The translations under genes and the position numbers were made by a program. A stretch of 64,000 bases of DNA from Zarea fungicola (taxonomy: Eukaryota; Ascomycota; Sordariomycetes; Hypocreales; Cordycipitaceae). The DNA lies in NCBI GenBank assembly GCA_900169235.1, contig FWCC01000003.1:186001-250000 (forward strand), read 5' to 3'. This document shows positions 32,852-44,600 of this stretch, in pieces. Each line of letters opens with the position of its first letter. The first letter of the stretch is position 1. The notes beneath the pieces were generated by a model. That model searched no databases and was not told the DNA's origin. It saw only the letters and a list, made by a program, of their open reading frames with translations.

Positions 32852-35632
32852 ATGAACTCACGAATGGATTTCACAGACCGAGCCCAAAAGGCCGTGGAAG
32901 ACTCCATGGCCTTGGCTGAACAATACGCACATTCACAACTTGTCCCTGTACACTTGGCCGTATCACTTCTCGAGCCTCCCATCGACCAATCCAAAGACCA
33001 GCAGAATGCCCAACCGGGTGCCATCGTGACCCTGTTCCGACAAGTTATTGAGAGAGCACATGGCGATCCTCAACTCTTTGATCGTGCTCTGAAAAAGACG
33101 CTGGTTCGTCTGCCGAGCCAAGATCCCCCTCCAGAGCAGGTGTCCCTCTCACCACAGTTTCACGCGGTCCTGCGCAAGGCGATGGATCTGCAAAAACTTC
33201 AAAAAGATACCTATATCGGCGTCGACCATCTAATCACAGCCCTTTCGGAGGAGCCGAGCATTCAAGTGGCTCTCAAAGAGGCCAATGTACCGAAGCCTAA
33301 ACTGGTACAAGAAGCCGTGCAGGCCATTCGAGGAACGAAGCGAGTCGACAGCAAGACTGCCGACACGGAGGAGGACAACGAAAACCTGGCGAAATTCACC
33401 ATCGACATGACGGCCATGGCCCGCGACAAGAAAGTTGATCCTGTCATTGGCAGAGAAGAGGAGATCCGCCGAGTTATCCGCATTCTTTCTCGGCGCACAA
33501 AGAATAACCCAGTGCTCATTGGTGAGCCCGGTGTTGGAAAGACTACCGTGGTGGAGGGTCTGGCACAGCGCATTGTGATTCGGGATGTTCCAGACAACTT
33601 GAAGAACTGCAGACTACTCTCGCTTGATGTCGGTGCTCTCGTGGCTGGGTCCAAGTTCCGAGGAGAATTCGAGGAAAGAATGAAGGGCGTCTTGAAGGAA
33701 ATTGAGCAGGCAAAAGACATGATTGTTCTCTTTGTCGACGAGATTCATCTTCTCATGGGTGCCGGTTCTTCCGGAGAAGGTGGTATGGACGCTGCCAATC
33801 TCCTTAAACCCATGCTGGCCCGTGGCCAGTTGCACTGCATTGGTGCCACCACCCTTGCCGAGTACCGAAAGTACGTCGAAAAGGATGCCGCCTTTGAGCG
33901 TCGTTTCCAACAGGTCCTCGTCAAGGAGCCTAGCATTCCCGAGACTATTTCCATTCTGCGTGGTCTCAAGGAGCGATACGACCGCCACCACCGCGTCACC
34001 ATCAAGGACAACGCGTTGGTCGCTGCTGCAAACCTGGCGGCACGCTACCTCACGACACGTAGACTGCCCGATTCAGCCATTGACCTAGTTGATGAGGCAG
34101 CGGCAGCTGTTCAGGTCGCACGCGAATCTAGGCCGGAGATCATCGATTCCAACGAGCGCAAGCTGAACCAGCTCATGATTGAAATCGCTGCTCTTGAGAA
34201 GGAGCACGATGAAGCGTCGATGAGCCGTCTCTTGCAAGCAAAAAAAGAGGCCAAGAATGTCGAGGAGGAACTGGTGCCGCTCCGTGAAAAGTACAAGAAT
34301 GAGATCAAGCGAAGCGAAGACATCCACGAAGCAAAGGTCAAGCTCGATGAGTTGGAGAAGCGCCTCGAGGATGCCGTGAACATGAACGACCATGCCAAGG
34401 CTGCTGATCTCAAATACGGCGCAATTCCTGACCAACGGGAAGTCATCCATAAGCTGGAGGCCAGAAAGGCTGCTGCTGATGCTGCACTTGACCAAGCAAA
34501 CACTGATGCGGGCGGCTCCATGGTCACTGACACGGTCGACGCTGACCAAATCAACGAAATTGTCGCACGCTGGACCGGTATCCCTGTTACGAGACTTCGC
34601 ACTTCCGAAAAAGAAAAGCTTATCCACATGGAGCGAGCCCTCAGCAAGGTCGTTGTCGGCCAGAGAGAAGCTGTGCAGTCCGTGGCCAACGCCATCAGAC
34701 TGCAGCGCTCTGGTCTCAGCAACCCCAACCAACCTCCCAGCTTCCTCTTCTGTGGTCCCTCTGGTACCGGTAAGACGCTGCTGACGAAGGCCCTTGCCGA
34801 GTTCCTCTTTGACGACAGTCGTGCCATGATTCGCTTCGACATGTCCGAATACCAGGAGCGCCACTCGCTCAGCCGAATGATTGGTGCCCCTCCCGGCTAC
34901 GTTGGACACGACGCCGGTGGCCAGCTGACCGAAGCCCTCCGCCGTAAACCTTTCTCTATTCTTCTCTTTGACGAAGTCGAAAAGGCAGCCAAGGAGATTC
35001 TCACCGTCATGCTCCAGCTCATGGACGATGGCCGCATCACTGACGGCCAGGGTCGTGTTGTCGATGCCAAGAACTGTATCGTCGTCATGACCTCCAACCT
35101 AGGCGCTGAATATCTCACCCGTCCAGGAAGCAAAGAAGGCAAGGTCGACGCAGCCACCAAGGAGCTCGTCATGGGCTCACTCCGCAACTACTTCCTCCCA
35201 GAATTCCTCAACCGTATCAACTCTGTCGTCATCTTCAACCGCCTGACCCGCAAAGAGATTCGCAACATTGTCGATGTCCGTATCTCTGAGATTCAGAAAC
35301 GACTGCATGACAATGGCCGCAACGTCAACATTGAAGTGTCGGACGAGGCAAAGGACTACCTCGGGAGTGCCGGGTACTCGCCCGCCTACGGTGCCCGACC
35401 TCTCGCGCGACTCATTGAGCAGGAAGTTCTCAACAAGCTCGCCATTCTTATCCTGCGCAACAATATCCGTGAAAAGGAGACTGCGCGTGTGGAGTTTGAT
35501 GACGGTAGAATCGTTGTCCTCTCCAATCACCCAGACAGCGACACCGGCGAGGATGAGGAGATGATGGATGAGGAGGATGCGGTCGATGAGCTTGGTGGTG
35601 AAGACATGGAAGAGGAAGACTTTTACAGCTAA
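32852..35632 (+). CDS. HSP104: Hsp98/Hsp104 ClpB-type protein disaggregase
   Basis: A single intronless exon encodes 926 aa, close to Neurospora Hsp98 and yeast Hsp104. The frame is open further upstream but only from a non-ATG codon, so the ATG at 32852 ([13 protein letters not shown]) is the start. Domains: an N-terminal Clp repeat domain (about 1-150); NBD1 with Walker A GEPGVGKT at 224-231 and Walker B FVDEIH; a coiled-coil middle domain of about 400-530; and NBD2 with GPSGTGKT at about 635-642 and LFDEVEKA. The C-terminus is acidic ([26 protein letters not shown], residues 901-926) but does not end in the DDLD-type tail of yeast Hsp104. The hexamer threads aggregated proteins through its pore with Hsp70/Hsp40. 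Lack of introns suits expression under heat stress, when splicing is impaired. Heat-shock-element-like sites lie upstream. Confidence 0.97.
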   Translation: MNSRMDFTDRAQKAVEDSMALAEQYAHSQLVPVHLAVSLLEPPIDQSKDQQNAQPGAIVTLFRQVIERAHGDPQLFDRALKKTLVRLPSQDPPPEQVSLSPQFHAVLRKAMDLQKLQKDTYIGVDHLITALSEEPSIQVALKEANVPKPKLVQEAVQAIRGTKRVDSKTADTEEDNENLAKFTIDMTAMARDKKVDPVIGREEEIRRVIRILSRRTKNNPVLIGEPGVGKTTVVEGLAQRIVIRDVPDNLKNCRLLSLDVGALVAGSKFRGEFEERMKGVLKEIEQAKDMIVLFVDEIHLLMGAGSSGEGGMDAANLLKPMLARGQLHCIGATTLAEYRKYVEKDAAFERRFQQVLVKEPSIPETISILRGLKERYDRHHRVTIKDNALVAAANLAARYLTTRRLPDSAIDLVDEAAAAVQVARESRPEIIDSNERKLNQLMIEIAALEKEHDEASMSRLLQAKKEAKNVEEELVPLREKYKNEIKRSEDIHEAKVKLDELEKRLEDAVNMNDHAKAADLKYGAIPDQREVIHKLEARKAAADAALDQANTDAGGSMVTDTVDADQINEIVARWTGIPVTRLRTSEKEKLIHMERALSKVVVGQREAVQSVANAIRLQRSGLSNPNQPPSFLFCGPSGTGKTLLTKALAEFLFDDSRAMIRFDMSEYQERHSLSRMIGAPPGYVGHDAGGQLTEALRRKPFSILLFDEVEKAAKEILTVMLQLMDDGRITDGQGRVVDAKNCIVVMTSNLGAEYLTRPGSKEGKVDAATKELVMGSLRNYFLPEFLNRINSVVIFNRLTRKEIRNIVDVRISEIQKRLHDNGRNVNIEVSDEAKDYLGSAGYSPAYGARPLARLIEQEVLNKLAILILRNNIREKETARVEFDDGRIVVLSNHPDSDTGEDEEMMDEEDAVDELGGEDMEEEDFYS

Positions 35633-36183
35633 AGAAAAGAAGCTGGGCAAAAAATGGAGAGAGGAAACGGCAAAACTTGGACAAGGTTTGGATCTGGCCA
35701 GGTTGGTCAGGCAGGGAGAAATATCACATCATGAAATGACGAAGGGAAAAAAACCTGCATATTGCTTTCACATGGCATCCTTTGTTTGTTTTTTTTTGTT
35801 TTTTGTTTTTTTGCAAAACAGTCTTTGCATTATGGTACAGGGGAGTTTTTTATAGCATGCTACATTTCTTTTTTTAAAAAGAAAAATAGCTAATCATACA
35901 TTACCAACAGCAGAATAAATGCAAAAGTTTTGAAAAAGAAATTTACCAAGGATAAAGTAGTAATAGTTCAATAATAGAAGATTCAGTAAAAAACAATTCT
36001 GAAAATGTTGTCTATCGTTGCAAGCATACCATGCAGCAACAAAGTATAAAGACGCCTATGATATGTACTTGAAATAAAACAAAACCCGCGCTGCCAGCAT
36101 AATGACGTGAATAAACGACCCCCGTGGTTTCCCCATCTCTTTTTGTAATTAATCGTTTGACTGTCGCCCCAATGACATGTTCG
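35633..36183. other. convergent 3' spacer (Hsp98 / Zn2Cys6 factor)
   Basis: This low-complexity, T- and A-rich spacer, with homopolymer runs near 35780-35880, holds the 3' untranslated regions of two converging genes. Confidence 0.5.
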
Positions 36184-38662
36184 TTAGGGCAGACCAAGAA
36201 TAGCGCCGTCGTCACCAATCCAGCCAAAGTCATCGGTAAACATGGTCCAATCAATCTCCTGAAATGGGTCTGAGCCCATGGCCATGGGCTGCAACACACC
36301 ATTGGGCGGACCGGCAGAGGTTGGCGCCAGCTGCTGCATAGCGGTGCCGGCCGCTGTAGTTGTTGGGATGCCATTTTCAGTACTAGGCGCCGGCGCCAGT
36401 GACGCAACTCCCGTGGCGTTTTGACTCGCTCTAGGAGCATCAGCGGTAGGACTGTGGCTGTGGGCATTCCGCGCCAGCTGTGCACCGGTCGACGGCATGG
36501 GCTGTGCCATGTGGATGAGCGCATCGGCCCTGTTGGCCGCCGCCGCCGTCTCGCTGTTCTTCTGCGCCGCGCGGATGCCCTTCTTGAACAATTCGAGGCA
36601 CCAAAACGTGACGCCTACGCCCAGCCGGTCGGACCAGGCGCGAGGCCCAATTTCAAGGCGCGGGATGAGGTGCCGGACGGTCCAAAACGTTTCCACAATG
36701 ACGCCGATGCGGTGTGGCAGATCGCTCTCCTGGACGGAGCAGCGGTGCAGCACGGCGGCTGCGTGCTGCGCTAGCAGATTGGCGTCATTGGGTGATATGT
36801 CCGGGGGTGCCGACGAGGAGTAGAGAATGCTCGTGACGATGCAAGCGGCGTCGATGAGGCTGCGAAATATTTGGTTTGTGGCATGCGTGAGGAATTTGTT
36901 TCTCGTCTCTTGCTCGAGTACTGTGCTAATAAGGCTACGTGCGGTATTAAAGGCCCGTAAGTAATTAATGCTCTGAACATGTGGTGGCGCGCTAGGATTT
37001 GCGGAGAAGTAGAAGGTCTGTATCTCGAGCAGGGCGGTGAGGGAGAGGACGTGGGTGAGATCTGTTTTTTGAGGCTCTTTTAGTATGGCCGTCTCAACCT
37101 GTAAAGGAAGGGGGGGCTTTACCAGTGGTGGATTGGATAATTGTTGGCCTGAGCGTCTCAAACTCTTGCTCCCAGCGTGCTACTTCAGCACTGGTTGGCT
37201 GCCCTTGACTCGATGTCTGCACAGCCATGGCTGTGTGGAAGCGGTTCAAAAACCGGTAAAGATCAAACGTAGAGACAAGATCGGTCCAAAATGGTGATTC
37301 CAGTACTGCACGGCATCGACTGTCATCGAGTTGAATAGACGGTGGCGGATGGCCACTCGTCGTTGATATTCTGTGAATTCGTTTATTAGCAGATGTGGCG
37401 TCAGCCCCATCAAGAGCAACAAATGCTCATATTCTTACTTTTGGGCTAATGAACAGCAAGCCATCCAAGTGGACGCTGCGTCCTCGTCAGAAAAGACGCA
37501 ACTTTTCCGTTTGCCAGCACAAAACTGATTGTGACTCCCACGACCGGTATGGGCTCCCAGCATCATGATTCCTGTCATGGTTATTGATATAAAAGTTGTA
37601 GATGGGTCTGTTAATAAGCGTATGACTGGAAGCGGCCATGCGCAGAGAAATAGTGCCGCTTGTGCTATCTCGAGTGTCATGGCCGGATTGGATACCGCCT
37701 TTCGTACATCCTTTTCGACATGTTCTACCAGTGCACGGAAGAAGACACGATCTTTGGTATACCGGCGACAGGCAACATACACAACGACCCAGAAAAGCGT
37801 CGGGCTTGCTTCATAGCACTCATCCGGATCCCTTTTTGTGAGGATGGGAAGCGCAGGATGGAAGCATTGGAGGAATCTACAACACTGTGTTAATTAAACT
37901 CCAATACAGTAGCATAAAAATACCCTCATACTTGTCAAAATACCAATCAATATTGTCTCCCAGGACTACTTTGTCGCCGAGCATCCGGGTCTGGGTGGGG
38001 CCGGTCTTGGGGCGGTGCTCGGGAAGCATTGCGGACGGCGGAGCAACTGCCGCCGGCTCGGAGAGCGGCGTCGGCGCTTGCGGTGCGGCTCGTGTAAAAG
38101 TACGGCTTTGATTCTCTGAAGCATTTGAATACGACGCCCTGGGGCTGGGCGGCGACCAATGCGCTTCGGAGCCATTGCTGCCATGGGGGTGAACAACCTG
38201 CTTAATGGATCGCAGCTCCTGCTCAAGCTGCTCGAGTTTGCTGAACGGGAAAGTCAGCATAGTGTGCAAGAGAGATTCAGTTGCATGCCTAATTAAGAGA
38301 CTTGCCTTCTTTTTGTTATGCGCTTGTGAAACTTGTCCACTATGCATGAAATCTGGAGCTTGGAACAGCGCTGGCATGGTTGGCCAGCGACTGTGCTAGA
38401 TCGGCACCGGACCTGCGCGATGAGAAGAGACATACTTGTAAGTCTAAAAAAGCTACGCTTGACAAATCGGGTAAAACCCAGCTGATTATCGCTTTCTTGG
38501 CAAGTACGGAAGCCAATGAGCGATTTGTGCAGACTCCTCACCCGGGCGATCACGTACCTTGGAGTTGCGACAGTTGACGCATGCGACATTACGCCGCGTA
38601 CGGTCCTCGCTGTGAGGTGAAGCTGACGACGCTGCATCCGCTGAAGGTGGCGTGGGGGCCAT
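36184..38662 (-). CDS. Zn(II)2Cys6 transcription factor; reading frame broken at a C7 tract
   Basis: I assemble exons 38558-38662, 38306-38412, 37932-38240, 37439-37876 and 36184-37370. The DNA-binding domain is split by an intron: ACVNCRNSKVRC joins to PCQRCSKLQISC, giving the six Cys as CX2C, CX6C, then CX2CX6C. A basic linker and coiled coil follow (KRSKLEQLEQELRSIKQ). The middle region reads ALPILTKRDPDECY, then VVVYVACRRY, as in the fungal-specific regulatory domain. The intron at 38241-38305 has a GC donor (AG/GCAAGT). Near 37110-37116 the frame shifts at seven G on the plus strand. Dropping one base gives 714 aa. Alternatively a weak intron at 37099-37183 (GTAGCA donor) gives 686 aa. 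The C-terminus, ending FGWIGDDGAILGLP, resembles an acidic-hydrophobic activation tail. The zinc-cluster spacing resembles Leu3/War1-type factors, but the target is unknown. Confidence 0.8.
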
Positions 38663-39140
38663 CGGTTGACGTAGTCTGGTTGGCGCGGGTGGCTCAGCTC
38701 ACAGCATGGCCGTTAAAGCAAGCAGGGTAGAGTGGTGGATTTCACGTATAAAGAGAATCTTTTAGCAACTCGCAAATCGTTGCGTCTTCGGGTTGTCGTC
38801 ATTCAAATCTGAGTTTTGGTGGGAGACCCAATGAGCAGCGTGTCGACCGCTGTCGGTGCTAAACATCGCCGACGTCACGTGCAGACTACGTATGCGCCTG
38901 GCAGCTTGTGCAAAACTTCAAAGCCCCATCATACTAGTCATTAATGCGATCCCTGTCATGGACGAGAATATTTGTGGTTGCGGGAACGGCGTTTTATTCT
39001 TTGTACGTCTGCTGCCGTGTTGTGATGCAGTCTCTAGTTCTATCCTACCGGGCGAGACGCATGTCCTTGCCGGTTACGAAATTCAATTTGGCCCCTTACT
39101 GCGTATGGTAATTCCTTACAGCCGTGTCGCGGCGCGTCGC
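38663..39140. other. promoter region of the Zn2Cys6 gene
   Basis: This 478-bp spacer between the ATG of the transcription-factor gene and the 3' end of the Pbn1 gene should contain the factor's promoter. No distinctive element is recognised. Confidence 0.5.
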
Positions 39141-40764
39141 TTATTGCTTTTTCTTGATCTTCCCTTGGCTTTGCTCGTCCGGCGGGCTGGCCACTACATT
39201 GCTCGCGTGGCCAAATTGTAGATAGGCTCTCAACAATTTCCACAAGATCCAGGCAAAGCCGATTGAAATTGCTGCTGTAGTTCCAGTGCCAACCCACCAA
39301 GACGCTCTGTCATGGAGAACAGGGACAGAGACGCTGCTCATGATGCGACCACTGGCGCCCTGAGGTTGCGCATGCCAAAATACCGTTCCATCCTCAAACA
39401 GTTCATCGTAACCAAGCTGCGTCCGGTCAAATGGACTGTTGGTGAAATCCACTGATGCTTCACGCCCACATGTCCAAAAGACTGCCGGGTACGGAATCTC
39501 GATATTCTCGACACCTGCCTCGGAGGGTTTAAGATATCGGAGGTGCAGAGGCACCTCTGCTGTCCATGCAGCAGGATGCGCTTGCATTCTGGGGGGTGCG
39601 AGCTCTAGCAGGACAGTAGAACCCCAGGTCGCCGTGGTGTATTCTGGGGCTTCGAGATCAACGGGAAGACTTGTATATGGAGATGCCGCGAGGTTCTTGG
39701 AGGCTAGAAACAGGTCATCCGCCAACTGGTACCTGTCCGCGAAGATTGTTCTCGGTAGGGTCAAGTACGCATACAACTTGCAGCTCTCGTCATCAACTGG
39801 TGGTTTGTTGGAGTCAAGCCCCAGTTGTAACGTCGGGTGCAACCCCGTCGGTGTCAAAAATTGCGACGAGAATGACATTTCACTTACTCTGTGACGAGCA
39901 GGAAACGCAAAAAAGACGGCACTTGGATTGGTTTGCTCTTTCAGGACAGTCAAGGTTCCGGAGACGCCAAGCTCGTGGGACTTCATGTTGGGTGGCGCAT
40001 CCAAGCCCATAATGCCAACTTCAGTGCGTCTCTCTGCGGCTGTCGGAGCTACTAAGCTTTGCTCCCGTAGCGGCCAAAGTGCTGTTAGTTTTGCCCCTTG
40101 TGCTGTCGCCTCGTATGTTATGTCAATTGACGCTGCGTTCCCAAGTCCACTGGCTCGTGACTGGCACGCGGAGTCAGATTCTGAACAAAATGTTGACGAA
40201 AAATACGTAACAAATTCGTCGAGATTCTCAAGCTCTTGATAAAAGTAGTGGCGAGATACGGCCCCTTTTCGCCGAGGTTCAAAATCGGTAAAGGCCTATC
40301 TTGGTCAGAAACGCTTCAAGCTAACATTGCTGGGTGGAGGGCCTTGCCTCCTTGGATTCACAGGCAACCGGTCCGAAGGCCTGGAGAAGAGAACAGACTT
40401 GGTTGCTTTGGAATATAGATTAGCAGCTACACCTAACTTTCTCCAACGTTCGTGTAATTACAACGTACTGGCCTTGCTTTCCGTCTTTTTGCGGTGTATA
40501 GGACAGGTGCAACCCTGGGGATATGCGAGAGCCGAAAGGGTTGATTGTATTCTGTTGTTTGGGACTGGCCCAGCGAATTTGAAGTGATTCAAGCAGTTTC
40601 AGAAGATTTGCAAATTTGGCGGGTATCTCATTCAAAGGAATAGTGAGTCTGTCCTCACGCATAGTATCGATGGTCGGTCCAAGTAGGCCAGTGGCCTGAA
40701 TTTGGAGGAGCTTTGGGTCGAACTCGGCCCCTGGCGGGTGTACAAATGTGATGCGTTCCTTCAT
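39141..40764 (-). CDS. PBN1: Pbn1/PIG-X subunit of GPI mannosyltransferase I
   Basis: Three exons, 40438-40764, 40348-40380 and 39141-40295, give 504 aa. The middle exon is only 33 nt (AFGPVACESKE) and is followed by a 52-nt intron with a GC donor (GAG/GCAAGG). Without it the conserved FG-x-C-x-S segment would be lost. The start is MKERITFVHPPG, followed by DRLTIPLNEIP. The luminal domain contains AKLTALWPLREQ, then RRTEVGIMG and VFFAFPARHR. The single membrane helix is about WWVGTGTTAAISIGFAWILW, and the tail ends KIKKKQ, a KKxx-type ER retrieval signal. In yeast Pbn1 partners Gpi14 to add the first mannose to GPI precursors in the ER. It is also linked to protein folding. The intron 1 donor (GTTAGG) is weak, so that boundary is the least certain. 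Confidence 0.88.
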
Positions 40765-41689
40765 TGTTATGGGCTTCTTTTGGCTGTATATACACCTGCT
40801 GATACCAGTTGATCCGACTACAGCAACGATATGATACAGAAAATGGAATTGGGCAGCTCTGTACTGTGGCTGCAGTGGCAAGGGAGAGAGCTCTCTACTG
40901 ATGTTTAGTGAGAGAGCTCCAGCTGACCTGGCACAAGTTGGCTCCACAGGAGCTTCTAGCAGCCTACCCTATGGTGAGCTGCCACTGTTGGCATCCTCAG
41001 GTTTGTCGATGGTCTACTTTTTTTTTTTGAATTGATCACCAGACTATTATTATCCTGGATCTTATTGTATTTTTGTTTTGTTTATCACGTAGTTTTTGCT
41101 GAAATCTTCTAAATGTTTACTTGAATGCGGCATCTCTTTAATTGGTTTGGAGGCCGGCAGCAGAAGGCTAGCGGAGAAGCTGTGGATGCTGTGGATAAAT
41201 CTCTTTTCTGGGCCTGTTGCTAGATAATCTACGATGTTGTCTCGTCGATTTACCGACAAGATAATCGACAACATGTTAAATACAAGCAAGTCACCTGTCA
41301 CATCTTATTAATCCCGACCAAGCCGCGAACGCATTAAGCCAAGGTAGATCGCCTTGCTGAGGCTGCACCATCCAAGCCTTGCCGGTGTGCCAAAGGACAG
41401 ACCGACGGCTGGAAACGCTAAGCCTCTTTGGGGACCGAGATGGGTGGTCACAGTCGTTGAAGTCTGAACTTGCGCTGAACTGCTCGTTTCATCATCATGG
41501 CGCAGCCACTGCCAAACCTCTCTCCTACTGAAGGAAACAGTGTCGTATGAGCGACCCCCATCTCATCTATAATCCAAGACTGTTCCCTCCCTCTCGCTGA
41601 ATATCTTCTTGCGATTCGCAAGCAGTGCCTCATGGCCTACCACTTATAGTCACTTACTTTCACCATCCACCGCAACGTCTTTATAAACT
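40765..41689. other. divergent promoter region (Pbn1 / caspase-like fusion)
   Basis: This 925-bp interval between two divergent starts includes a hairpin-forming repeat at 40888-40919 and a T/A-rich segment near 41020-41090. No coding exon is seen. Confidence 0.5.
40888..40919. repeat. short inverted repeat (hairpin) upstream of Pbn1
   Basis: GAGCTCTCTACT at 40888-40899 pairs with AGTGAGAGAGCTC at 40907-40919 across a 7-base loop, with one bulged base. It lies about 125 bp upstream of the Pbn1 ATG, so it is in the promoter or the 5' UTR. Confidence 0.6.
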
Positions 41690-44600
41690 ATGAGTAACGG
41701 CCAGCCATATGTCACAATTCGTGCTCGCGATCCCGCAGGGGGCCTGGGCGCACGTAATGGTGACCCTTCTGTATGTATGGACATGCGACACTGCATTCCG
41801 GTCTTGCCTTCTGCATTACGGGCCGAATGTCGCTAAATACCTCTCTGTCCCTCATCCTGCTCACACCTCTGGATACAGACCGGCTTCAGCAACGGCGCAA
41901 TGCAGCCTCGATCAGCAACGCACGATATCAGTCGTACAAGCTTTCATGTGAAGCACATTGGCCAGTTTGCCAAACGCCTCGAAGACGCAAGTACTCCACC
42001 AGTTTCGCGCAGTTTGTTCGTTCCATTCTGACAAACTCGCATGTGTAGTCCGCATCCCGTGCCTTTCCCAACCGGGGCCGCTCCTCGCAGCGTTATAAAA
42101 AGGTCCAGGCACTGCTTATGCACTGGGGCTCCGATGACCTTTTTGTCCTTCCAGAACTGGAAGACCTGGAGAAATGCCTGAGCGAAGACTACGCCTTTGA
42201 CACTGACATCTTTGCTATCCCATCGGAAAACTCACATCTCGAGCTAATGATGCGCGTCGGTCAGCTAATCAAAGAGCACGAATCACCTGATACTCTGTTT
42301 CTTGTATACTACGGAGGGCATGCTAGAATAGACGAATCTCGACAGAGCACATGGTGCGCGTAAGTATCGACATGCTGCCAATGTTTGCGGCCCAGAAACT
42401 GACATTGACGCAGAACACGAGAACCGGGCTCGCCATGGCTACAGTAAGATACTTCTCAAAGTACAGTTCCACTTCAACTAACCCAGTACAGATGGTCTGC
42501 TATCCAGACGCTTCTTGAGCGCTCAAAATCCGATGTTCTCATCTTGCTAGACTGCTGCGCCGGCGCAGCGAGCGCTACCTTTCCCACTGGGAATAGCATC
42601 ACAGAAACGATATCCGCATCAAGTTGGGACGCAATTGCCCCAGACCCAGGCCGATACTCGTTTACGAATGCGTTGATCGAAGTACTGCAGGAGTGGAGGT
42701 CACGGACTTTCTCCGCTGCAATGCTACATGCTGAGGTTCTGGCGCGCCTGAAACACCCTCGTCCCATAACGATCAACGGGAAGCTGTTCGAGGCACGATC
42801 CACCCCCGTTCACTTCATGATGACGGCAAATCACAAAGCACCCAGTATCGAGATTTGCAGTACAAGACTCACGGAAAAGCTGCCGCCCTCCCCGCCTTTG
42901 CCACCGTCACCTCCACAACACATTAATGGCTCCGATGCTGACCCGATGGGCGTCACGCGGGGACCATGTTCCGCTCCTCCTTCCAGAGTGCCTGCTGCGA
43001 GTGATCCTGATGAAGACACTCCTCACGTGATGATTTCCTTGGCGCTGGAAGATGACCAGAGACTCGACATCAACGCCTGGGAGCAGTGGCTGAGTGCATT
43101 TCCCGCACTCGCCAAGCATGTAAAGGTGCAGGGCGTCTTCAAGAGCCATTCAACTCTACTTCTTGTTTCCATGCCAGTGATGGTATGGGACCTGCTGCCA
43201 GAAGATCATGCGACCTCTTTTGTGGCCTTTATTCGTTCCAATAACCTTGCCATACCCAAAAATGCTCAACAGCAACCAGCGGTAGCTCTTCCTGTTCAGC
43301 AGCGTCAAACTCAAACTCGCCAAAATGATGTACAGTCATTTATCTCACGCGTTTCTGGCACCACAGTTGCCGTGACGGATCATGGCTTCGACCGGCGGCA
43401 GAGTGAGGCATCCGGCCACACCCAAGGCTCAACTGGGAGAATGACCAGAAGTCAGCAGCCCTCAAGCTATCCAGTGGCTTACAGCGCTCCTGGGTCTCCT
43501 ATCTTGTCCTCCCAAGGAGACGCCCACATGCAGTCGCTTCAATCCATCAACTCAAGCCTATCTCTCAATACCGTACGTCCGCCATTATCTGGGTCGCCTA
43601 CTGAAAGCTCTGGCACACCAACACACATTGTTCTCAATCAGCAACAGGCAATGCGCCGCACTATCTTTGGAGATAATGTTCCGGAGCCGAAGAGATTTGC
43701 CAACCATGTTGAGAGGCGATTAGAAGAATATTATCAACATGAGCCACTGCCGAATGATGCGCAGAGCGCGATGCTTGCCTCCAATCTTGGCATCGAGCTG
43801 TGGCATCTGGAAGTCTGGTTCCATCACAGACGCGAGCGGGACATTGTATCAACTCGCTTTGCCAGCATGAAGCTAAAAGACATGGCTCACACAGAGGAAG
43901 ACGGCCCGCGTATGATTCTGCCAACAACTCTTTCTGAGCTTCTCGAACTGTCTTTGCCTGGACAGATTCTCCTATTTGACCTTCGTTCCAGAGCAGATTT
44001 CGACCGATCGCGTCTACACAGCGCCGTAAACCTACGCGCCCCGCGGTCTTTTCTTCAAATATCACCACTTGAGGTTATCAAGCGGTGCTTCACCGACGAG
44101 GAAAGCCGCAAAGCATTTGCAGCACGCATGGAATGCAAATGCCTGGTATTCTACTCCAAGGGCATTGATTCTCCTTCAGCATGCCCCACCGCTGGCATCA
44201 TGCTGGATAAATTGAGAGAGAGCGGCTGGATTGGGGAGTGCTTTATCCTGAAGGGCAATTTCCGCGAGTTCAGTGTCTCCTTCGCCAAATACATTGTCGG
44301 CCCCAAGGCAACGCCCGAGGCCAAAGCATGGTCCATCCGATGGAAAGACATGGAACCGTCTGGGTCGGCTGAGATGGAGAGTAAGCACGCCTATGCGAAA
44401 TGGTTGGATATCCGCCGATCGGAGGACATGCATCAATCGCCGCACCACACACCTGAGCAGCTTCAGGAGAGCGCAGAGCGCCTCGAGAGGCAGGAACACG
44501 ATCTGGAGACGGAGTTTAGAGAGCAACACAACGAACTATATAGAAAGGCGCGAGACCTGCAAGCAGATCACATTGCGCGCTTCTCGAGTAACCGCGCCGA

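Noticed and set aside
34085..34909. 274-codon antisense ORF inside the Hsp98 gene
   Set aside because: It lies wholly opposite a strongly conserved coding exon with GC-rich third positions, and its product has no recognisable motif.
37093..37125. 24-nt GT...AG stretch in the Zn2Cys6 gene as an intron
   Set aside because: It is too short for splicing and would also create an immediate stop after joining.
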